Shown here in pieces: positions 57,909 to 64,000 of a stretch of DNA of 64,000 bases. This DNA is from Streptomyces tsukubensis (GTDB lineage: Bacteria > Actinomycetota > Actinomycetes > Streptomycetales > Streptomycetaceae). The notes under the pieces are model-generated. The model made no database searches. It was given only the letters and a program-made list of their open reading frames with translations, and was not told where the DNA came from. The stretch covers positions 2,542,001 through 2,606,000 of the forward strand of contig NZ_CP045178.1 in the NCBI RefSeq assembly GCF_009296025.1, read 5' to 3'. Position 1 is the first letter of the stretch, and the number at the start of each line of letters is the position of its first letter. A program made the position numbers and the translations under genes.

Positions 57909-59057
57909 TCAAGCGTCCCGGCAGATGAGGAGCAGCGCCCGGTCGTCGTTGACGTCCTTCGCGACCGCTTCGATGAGGTGCCAGGCCGCGCCGCGGAAGC
58001 CGCCGGCCACATAGCGGTCGGCCTCTCCGGTCAGCCGGTCGATACCTTCGCTGATGTCCCTGCCGGAGATCTCGACGAGGCCGTCGGTGAAGAGCATCAG
58101 GACGTCGCCGGTCTGGAGGGTGCCCTTGACCGGGTCGAACTCCGCCCCGTCGTAGACACCGAGCAGGGGGCCCTCCGCCGCCTTCTCCTCCCACTGGCCT
58201 GTGCCCGCGTGGAGCTGGACGGCGGGCAGGTGACCCGCGGACAGCAACTGGTAGTCGCCCGACTCCAGGTCGAGTACGAGGTGGATGGAGGTGGCGAACC
58301 CCTCGTCCCAGTCCTGGCGCAGCAGATAACCGTTGGCCGCGGGGAGGAAGGCGTGCGGCGGGAGGGACCCCAGGAGACCGCCGAAGGCACCGGAGAGCAG
58401 CAGCGCCCTCGATGCCGCGTCCATGCCCTTACCCGAGACGTCGGTGAGGACGACCTCCAGAGTGCGGCCCGAGTGCGTACGGGCCGCCACCACGAAGTCG
58501 CCGGAGAAGGACTGCCCGCCCGCCGGGCGCAGTGCCATCTCCCGGTGCCAGCCCGCCGGAAGGTTGGGCAGCTTGCTCTGGACGCGGATACGTTCGCGCA
58601 GGTCGAAGAGCATGGTGCCGCCGCGTCTCCAGGGGACGCCGACGCGGCTGCGGAACTGGGCGATGAGCAGACCGAAGAATCCACAGGCCGCGACGGTGAG
58701 GACCACGCCGGGAGTGACGCGTGAGATCCCCTCCGTGTAGGGGCCGAGGAGTACGGACTCCACGATGAGGGCGGCCGCGGCAGCCGCGTACAGGCCCAGC
58801 AGGTTGGCCGGGCGCAGCAGGAGCCCGCCCGCGACGATCGGCAGGACCAGGGCGGCCGGTGAGCACCAGACGGGGGCCACGACGGTGACGGCGGCCAGGA
58901 CGGGGATGGTCAGCAGGAGGCCGACCATGGCGATCCAGTCGGAGCCGTCGCCGCGGAAGTAGTCGACCCCGGACCGGCGCAGCCCGATGCGGGCCCGGTG
59001 GAAGCGCTTCTTCAGCCGGGCCCCGAACGTCTCCGCTTCCGCGCGTTCGCCTGCCAT
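57909..59057 (-). CDS. PP2C (RsbU-type) serine/threonine phosphatase, membrane-bound
   Basis: 382 residues: four or five membrane segments (about 40-135), then a SpoIIE/PP2C phosphatase domain with GQSFSGDFVVAARTH, VVLTDVSGKGMDAAS, LLSAGHLPAV and DVLMLFTDGLVE motifs, which hold the metal-binding Asp residues. Such phosphatases act on anti-anti-sigma factors and so control alternative sigma factors. No kinase or antagonist gene is adjacent. ATG 59057 begins MAGERAEAETF. Confidence 0.93.
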   Translation of the reverse strand: MAGERAEAETFGARLKKRFHRARIGLRRSGVDYFRGDGSDWIAMVGLLLTIPVLAAVTVVAPVWCSPAALVLPIVAGGLLLRPANLLGLYAAAAAALIVESVLLGPYTEGISRVTPGVVLTVAACGFFGLLIAQFRSRVGVPWRRGGTMLFDLRERIRVQSKLPNLPAGWHREMALRPAGGQSFSGDFVVAARTHSGRTLEVVLTDVSGKGMDAASRALLLSGAFGGLLGSLPPHAFLPAANGYLLRQDWDEGFATSIHLVLDLESGDYQLLSAGHLPAVQLHAGTGQWEEKAAEGPLLGVYDGAEFDPVKGTLQTGDVLMLFTDGLVEISGRDISEGIDRLTGEADRYVAGGFRGAAWHLIEAVAKDVNDDRALLLICRDA

Positions 59058-59347
59058 TGTTCGGGACCCTATCGACCGTTCGCGGTCCCGCGCACGGGAG
59101 GTCCCACTTGTCCGTCATGGCGGGCTTGCACGCCCAGGACACCGCGTCTCGCGGAATGCGGGGAAAACGACCGGTTCGGGAGGGTTGATGGGGGGATGGG
59201 AGCGGCGTGGAGGCACCGGTCCCTGGCCTGCCCGTGACCGCCGTCGAGGCGTCGATCTCCGGTCTTCCCCCGCGACCGGCGTCGAGGCGCCGCCCCGGGC
59301 CGCCCGCGAGGCGGACGGTCACCTCGGCGGTCGGCCCCCACGACGTA

Positions 59348-60157
59348 TCAGTACGGTGGCTGGCAGACCGGGCACCAGAAGAGGTTGCGTGCGGCCAGGG
59401 ACGCCGTGCGGATCTCTGAGTCGCAGATCAGACAGGGGAGGTTGGCCCTGCGATAGACGTACACCTCACCCCCGTGGTCGTCGACGCGTGGCGCCCGCCC
59501 CATCGCCTCGGGCGTGTGCTCTGGGCGGACGGTGTCGATCCGGTTGTGTCGTACGCCCTCGCGCATCAGCAGCACCAAATCGGCCCAGACGGCGTCCCAC
59601 TCGGCGCGGGTGAGGTCCTTGCCCGCGCGGTAGGGGTCGATGCCGTGCCGGAAGAGGACTTCCGCGCGGTAGACGTTCCCGACCCCCGCGACGACCTTCT
59701 GGTCCATCAGGAGCGCGGCGACGGACATCCGGCTGCGGGAGATCCGCGGCCAGGCGGCCTCGCCGTCGTCGGGGCGCAGCGGATCGGGGCCGAGCCTGGC
59801 GTGGACGGCCCGCTTCTCTTCGTCGGTGATGAGCGCGCAGGTGGTGGGGCCCCGCAGGTCGGCGTGGTCGGCCTCGCCCACGAGCCGCAGCCGCACGGTG
59901 TCGGTGGGGGGTGGCGCGGGGGTGGGGCCGAAGCCGAGTTTGCCGAAGAGGCCGAGGTGGATGTGGATCCAGCCTCGGTCGGCGAAGTCGAGGAAGAGGT
60001 GTTTGCCGTGGGCCTCGGCGCCCTCCATGACCGCCCGGTCGAGCAGGGCCGCCGAGGCCGCGAACTTCCCCTGCGGGCTGCTGACCCGTACCGGCCTGCC
60101 GCCGAACCGCTCACTGTGTTCGGCGGCCAGCCGGTGGATCGTGTGCCCTTCCGGCAT
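59348..60157 (-). CDS. nei: Fpg/Nei family DNA glycosylase
   Basis: A 269-residue base-excision repair enzyme for oxidised bases. The catalytic Pro2-Glu3 (MPEGHTIHR) and the C-terminal zinc finger (CLICD ... WCPVCQ) are intact, and the H2TH helix segment VVAGVGNVYRAEVLF is present. The start overlaps the rpiB stop by one base (TGATG), so the two genes are coupled. Confidence 0.93.
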   Translation of the reverse strand: MPEGHTIHRLAAEHSERFGGRPVRVSSPQGKFAASAALLDRAVMEGAEAHGKHLFLDFADRGWIHIHLGLFGKLGFGPTPAPPPTDTVRLRLVGEADHADLRGPTTCALITDEEKRAVHARLGPDPLRPDDGEAAWPRISRSRMSVAALLMDQKVVAGVGNVYRAEVLFRHGIDPYRAGKDLTRAEWDAVWADLVLLMREGVRHNRIDTVRPEHTPEAMGRAPRVDDHGGEVYVYRRANLPCLICDSEIRTASLAARNLFWCPVCQPPY

Positions 60158-60651
60158 CAGGCTTCGGGCTGCTGGGGGTGGTGGGCCGGGACGGGCGGCA
60201 GTTCACCGCTCTTCTCGTAGGCCGACAGCATGTCGATACGGCGGGTGTGGCGCGCCTCGTCGGAGTACGGGGTGGCCAGGAAGGTCTGGACGAAGCCGGT
60301 GGCGTCCTCCTCGGAGTGCATCCGGGCGCCGACGGAGAGGACGTTGGCGTTGTTGTGCTCGCGGCCGAGGCGGGCGGTCTCGTCGCTCCAGGCCAGGGCG
60401 CAGCGCACGCCCTTGACCTTGTTGGCGGCGATCTGCTCGCCGTTCCCCGATCCGCCGATCACGATGCCGAGGGCGTCGGGGTCCGCGGCGGTCCTGGTCG
60501 CGGCGCGCAGGCAGAACGGCGGGTAGTCGTCCTGGGCGTCGTAGATGTGGGGGCCGCAGTCGACGGGCTCGTGGCCCTGGGCCGCCAGCCACTCGACGAG
60601 GTGGGTCTTCAGTTCGTAGCCGGCATGATCCGAGCCGAGGTACACGCGCAT
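60157..60651 (-). CDS. rpiB: Ribose-5-phosphate isomerase B
   Basis: Interconverts ribose-5-phosphate and ribulose-5-phosphate in the pentose phosphate pathway. 164 residues with VYLGSDHAGYELK, GGSGNGEQIAANKVKGVRCA (Glu72 in place of the catalytic Cys, as in actinobacterial RpiB) and REHNNANVLSVGARM. Upstream of and coupled to nei. Confidence 0.94.
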   Translation of the reverse strand: MRVYLGSDHAGYELKTHLVEWLAAQGHEPVDCGPHIYDAQDDYPPFCLRAATRTAADPDALGIVIGGSGNGEQIAANKVKGVRCALAWSDETARLGREHNNANVLSVGARMHSEEDATGFVQTFLATPYSDEARHTRRIDMLSAYEKSGELPPVPAHHPQQPEA

Positions 60652-60802
60652 ACCACCGAGTGTGGCACGTCAGGGGCGGGGTACTCGCCCCGGGGCCGGA
60701 GTGTGTTCTTCCGGCATTGATTCTCAGCAAGATCTTCCGCCCGGGGCCTCGGGACGCCAGAGTGTGCGGGTCGCGCAAACCGAGAACTGAAGGATGCACC
60801 AC

Positions 60803-62347
60803 ATGACATCGCAGTCCTCCCTCACCGAGCCGGGCGGTCAGCCCGACCACTCGGACGGGAACGGATCCGGGGCCTCGCCCTCTTCCGAAGCGGTCCCCCC
60901 TGCCCCCAGTGACGGCCAGGGTGCGAAGAACAGTGAAGGGCTTCAACAGGGCCTCAAGAGCCGTCACTTGTCAATGATCGCCATCGGCGGGGTGATCGGT
61001 GCCGGGCTCTTCGTCGGGTCGAGCGCCGGTATCGCGGCAGCCGGGCCCGCGATCCTCGTCTCCTACGCCCTGGTTGGGGCGATGGTCGTCCTCGTGATGC
61101 GCATGCTCGGCGAGATGGCGGCGGCGCGGCCCACCTCCGGTTCGTTCTCCGCCTACGCGGACCAGGCGCTCGGCAGGTGGGCCGGGTTCTCCATCGGCTG
61201 GCTCTACTGGTTCTTCTGGGTCGTGGTCCTCGCCGTCGAGGCGACGGCGGGCGCGGTGATCCTCGAAGGCTGGGTACCGGCGATCCCCCAGTGGGGCTGG
61301 GCCCTGATCGTGATGTTCGTGCTCACCGCCACCAACCTCGTATCGGTGGGCTCCTACGGCGAGTTCGAGTTCTGGTTCGCCGGGATCAAGGTCGCGGCCA
61401 TCAGTGTCTTCGTCATCATCGGGCTGCTCGCCGTCTTCGGCATCCTGCCCGGATCGGACAACCCGGGCTCCGGTTTCGCGCACCTCACGGACGCCGGCGG
61501 ATTCCTCCCGAAGGGGCCCGGAGCGATACTCACAGGTGTGCTGCTCGTCGTCTTCTCCTTCATGGGCAGTGAGATCGTGACCCTCGCCGCCGGTGAGTCC
61601 TCCGACCCTCAGCGCGCGGTCAGCAAGGCCACCAACAGCGTGATCTGGCGGATCGGCATCTTCTACCTGGGCTCCATCTTCGTGGTGCTCACGCTGCTGC
61701 CGTGGAACGACAAGTCGATCGGCGAGCACGGCAGTTACGTCGCCGCCCTCAACTCGATCGGCATTCCGCACGCGGGTCAGATCATGGACGTGATCGTCCT
61801 GACCGCGGTGCTCTCGTGCCTCAACTCGGGTCTGTACACGGCCTCCCGCATGGCCTTCTCGCTGAGCGGCCGGGGTGACGCCCCGAAGGCGTTCGGCCGG
61901 GTCAGCGGTCAGGGTGTGCCGCGCGCCGCCATTCTGGGCTCCGTCGTCTTCGGTTTCGTGGCGGTCTTCTTCAACTACCAGTGGCCCGACACGGTCTTCG
62001 AGTTCCTGCTGAACTCCTCCGGCGCCGTCGCGCTCTTCGTGTGGCTCGCGATCTGTTTCTCGCAGCTGCGGCTGCGCGGCAAGATCGTGCGGGAGTCGCC
62101 GGAGAAGCTGGTCGTCAGGATGTGGCTCTTCCCTTATCTGACGTGGGCGACCATCGCCATGATCCTGTTCGTGCTGGTGTACATGCTCTTCGACGACGAC
62201 GGCCGCCCACAGGTCCTGCTCTCCCTGCTGGTCGCCGCTCTCGTCGTGGCCTTCTCCCTGCTGAGGGAGCGGAAGCGGGGCGGTGGCTACGGCCCCACCC
62301 CCGACCACCAGGTGGAACCCGGCGAGAAGGTGCCCGCGTCCAGCTGA
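60803..62347 (+). CDS. Amino acid permease (AAT/GabP-like)
   Basis: A 514-residue APC-superfamily transporter with 12 membrane segments. The first segment carries the family signature HLSMIAIGGVIGAGLFVGSS, followed by VLVMRMLGEMAAARPTSGSF. The N-terminal 55 residues are disordered and Ser/Pro/Gly-rich. ATG 60803 is nine bases after AAGGA; ATG 60794 is too close to it. The substrate could be GABA, proline or an aromatic amino acid, and cannot be told from sequence. Confidence 0.9.
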   Translation: MTSQSSLTEPGGQPDHSDGNGSGASPSSEAVPPAPSDGQGAKNSEGLQQGLKSRHLSMIAIGGVIGAGLFVGSSAGIAAAGPAILVSYALVGAMVVLVMRMLGEMAAARPTSGSFSAYADQALGRWAGFSIGWLYWFFWVVVLAVEATAGAVILEGWVPAIPQWGWALIVMFVLTATNLVSVGSYGEFEFWFAGIKVAAISVFVIIGLLAVFGILPGSDNPGSGFAHLTDAGGFLPKGPGAILTGVLLVVFSFMGSEIVTLAAGESSDPQRAVSKATNSVIWRIGIFYLGSIFVVLTLLPWNDKSIGEHGSYVAALNSIGIPHAGQIMDVIVLTAVLSCLNSGLYTASRMAFSLSGRGDAPKAFGRVSGQGVPRAAILGSVVFGFVAVFFNYQWPDTVFEFLLNSSGAVALFVWLAICFSQLRLRGKIVRESPEKLVVRMWLFPYLTWATIAMILFVLVYMLFDDDGRPQVLLSLLVAALVVAFSLLRERKRGGGYGPTPDHQVEPGEKVPASS

Positions 62348-62520
62348 CGGTGTCCCCGGCTCCGCCTCGTCCCTCCCTTCTCCTCCTCACCCCGTGCGCG
62401 TGAGTACGTCCCGACTCCCGTACTCACCTGCCTGATACCTGACGGCCGATGTCAGGTATGGCTGGGAGCGTCGTCCGTGCCGGTCCGTTCGGGCCGGTAC
62501 GGACGGGTGAGGGAAGTCGA

Positions 62521-63309
62521 TGTGGACAGGGCGGACAACGAAGGACCGCGCTATCCCGGTGGGCGGGACGCGGTCGGCGGCGCGGAGGGGCTGCGGCCCG
62601 GCGACGCCGGATACGACGAGGAAGTGGCCGGATTCCAGACCGGTTTCACGCGGCGGCCCGCACATGTCTTCGCGGTGACTTCGCGGGACGAGGTGCGGGC
62701 CGCCGCGGCGCACGGCCTCGCTCCCGTCAACGGCTCGTCGCCCGGGGTGGGTTCGTGTCGTACACGCTCTGCGGCGGTCTCGGTATTCTGGGCAGGCGGT
62801 ACGGCTGGGCCGCCGACCGGGTCCGCGCGTTCGACGTGGTCACGGCGCGGGCTCAGCCACTCCGTGTGACGGCGCGGAGCAGCCCCGACCTCTTCTGGGC
62901 GCTGCTGGGGCGGCGGCAGGGACCTCGGGCGGTGGTCACCGCCATGGAGGCCGGGCTGGTCGAGGTGCTGGCAGCCACGGGTCCCGCGGCGCCGGTGATG
63001 TGCGTGCTCCAGCTCAACCATCTCGGCGGCGCGCTGGGCGAGGAGCCCGCCGTACCCAACGCGGTGCCCCACCGCCGGGCGTCCCATCTCGTACGGCTGT
63101 TGTCAGGGCTCGACGGCACGGACCGGGCGGCGCTGCGCGGGTACTACGACCGCGTGTTCGAGCCGCTGGCCCCGTGGCGTGCGGGGCGCGCCGCCGCTTT
63201 CTCGTTCGGTGGCGGTGACCGTACACAGGGGCTGCACACGCCGGAGGTCGCGGAGCGGCTGCGTGAGGTGCGGGAGAGGTACGACCCGGCAGGGCTGTTC
63301 CTGGGGTGA
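62521..63309 (+). pseudogene. Decayed FAD-linked oxidoreductase (berberine-bridge type)
   Basis: Fragments of an FAD_binding_4/BBE oxidoreductase in two frames. The first frame reads LRPGDAGYDEEVAGFQTGFTRRPAHV and ends near 62750 with SGSSPGVG-like VNGSSPGVG. The second continues from SYTLCGGLGILGRRYGWAADRVRAFDVVTA through to RYDPAGLFLG at 63309. A single-base frameshift lies around 62745. Compared with the family's roughly 450 residues, about 80 residues of the FAD domain (with the flavin-linking His region) and about 100 residues of the substrate domain are missing. It cannot make a working enzyme. Confidence 0.8.
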
Positions 63310-63317
63310 GGCACGGG

Positions 63318-63360
63318 CGCGCGGGTGGGGGCCGTCGCGCGACCCCCACCCGCGCGTTTT
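63318..63360. terminator. Terminator between FAD pseudogene and bioY
   Basis: A perfect 14-bp stem, CGCGCGGGTGGGGG / CCCCCACCCGCGCG, with an 11-base loop, followed on the plus strand by TTTT. It lies between convergent genes and may serve both. Confidence 0.85.
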
Positions 63361-63365
63361 GAGGT

Positions 63366-63950
63366 TCAGCCCTTGCGGCCCGCGAGCTTCCACGCGGCGG
63401 GCAGCGCGCCCATGGCGAGCGCCGCCTTGATGACGTCACCGACGATGAACGGCGTGATCCCCGCGGCCACCGCCTGGGTGGCGGTCATGCCGGTCGAGAG
63501 CGCGAGGTAGGGGACACCGACCGCGTAGATGATCGCCGAGCCGAGCAGCATGGATCCCGCCGTGCGGGCCACCGAGCGGTCGGCGCCGCGCCGGGCGAGA
63601 GCGCCGACCACGGTCGCGGCGAGCAGCATGCCGATGACGTAGCCGAAGGAGGGGAAGGATGCGCCCGACTGACCATCGGAGAACCAGGGCAGGCCCGCCA
63701 CGCCGGCCGCGGCGTAGAGCGCGAGCGCCAGGAAACCCTTACGGGCGCCGAGGGCGGTACCCACCAGGAGGACGGCGAAGGTCTGGACGGTGACCGGGAC
63801 CGGGGAGCCGGGGACCGGTATCGCGATCTGGGCGGCGAGCCCCGTCAGGGCCGCACCGCCGACGACCAGTGCGATGTCCCGCGTACGGGAGACGGGGAGC
63901 AGGTCGGCGAGGACCGCTCCCGGACGGGTGGTGAGGGACGCAGTGCTCAT
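63366..63950 (-). CDS. bioY: Biotin transporter BioY
   Basis: A 194-residue S component of the ECF biotin transporter with six membrane segments. Typical segments are AQIAIPVPGSPVPVTVQTFAVLLVG and the Gly/Ala-rich LALYAAAGVAGLPWF. The bioM/bioN energising genes are not in the window. ATG 63950; its promoter is at the window edge. Confidence 0.94.
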   Translation of the reverse strand: MSTASLTTRPGAVLADLLPVSRTRDIALVVGGAALTGLAAQIAIPVPGSPVPVTVQTFAVLLVGTALGARKGFLALALYAAAGVAGLPWFSDGQSGASFPSFGYVIGMLLAATVVGALARRGADRSVARTAGSMLLGSAIIYAVGVPYLALSTGMTATQAVAAGITPFIVGDVIKAALAMGALPAAWKLAGRKG

Positions 63951-64000
63951 CGAAACTCCACGGAGGTGGGTGGGGCTGGCGCGCCCGCCGCCGGGGGCGC

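Noticed and set aside
59058..59347. Possible small gene between the PP2C phosphatase and nei.
   Set aside because: Several frames are open but none has a ribosome binding site or recognisable protein character.

Overview
The window is chromosomal DNA of a Streptomyces (or very close actinomycete). GC is very high throughout, GTG starts are common, and the gene order proA, proB, obg-rpmA-rplU, rne, rodA-pbp2-mreDCB, ndk, folC, valS, clpX-clpP2-clpP1, tig, tRNA-Pro/tRNA-Gly is the order known from the Streptomyces core chromosome. Most core genes lie on the minus strand, and many transcription units end in strong perfect hairpins.

Layout. 1-9 kb: an M48 protease, two adjacent paralogous small membrane proteins, proline synthesis (proA, proB) and a large TagF-like membrane glycerophosphotransferase. 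9.4-17.4 kb: obg, L27, L21, a giant RNase E/G and the DUF2344 radical-SAM partner protein. 17.4-27.7 kb: an accessory island (see below). 27.8-39 kb: the B12/radical SAM protein, a CYTH-CHAD protein, the rod/spore-wall cluster (rodA, pbp2, mreD, mreC, mreB) and ndk. 39-49 kb: DUF4233, folC, an additional MreB/Mbl paralogue, an Old Yellow Enzyme with palindromic operators, a small membrane protein, valS and a Pro/Gly/Tyr-rich membrane protein. 48.8-54 kb: clpX, clpP2, clpP1 (with a ClgR-type box), tig and two tRNAs. 54-64 kb: a small membrane protein, an acyltransferase, an antiporter, a PP2C phosphatase, nei, rpiB, an amino-acid permease, a decayed FAD oxidoreductase and bioY.

The most interesting part is the island. 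On the minus strand it carries a compact lasso-peptide cluster in the order A (41-aa precursor, GTG start behind a perfect Shine-Dalgarno), C (asparagine-synthetase-like cyclase), B1 (PqqD-like leader-binding protein), B2 (transglutaminase-like protease) and M (isoaspartyl O-methyltransferase type with a long C-terminal extension). The predicted core, GTNNFDTADDTEYKNA, has Gly1 and Asp9 for a nine-residue ring and an Asp6-Thr7 pair inside that ring. This is the signature of aspartimide-bearing lasso peptides made with a PIMT-type enzyme (lihuanodin/cellulonodin class). A divergent HTH-TPR regulator with a TTA (bldA) codon faces the precursor. No exporter gene is present.

Behind the regulator lie a truncated, opposite-facing copy of a regulator of the same type, other coding debris, and a tightly overlapping operon on the plus strand: lipoprotein fragment, WXG100-like protein, long WXG-headed membrane protein, 2-TM protein and two unknown proteins. 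No type VII secretion machinery lies within the window. The island separates the DUF2344 and TIGR03960-type genes, which are usually neighbours, so it is probably an insertion. A second recurring trait is short degenerate GC-rich tandem repeats in many intergenic spaces.
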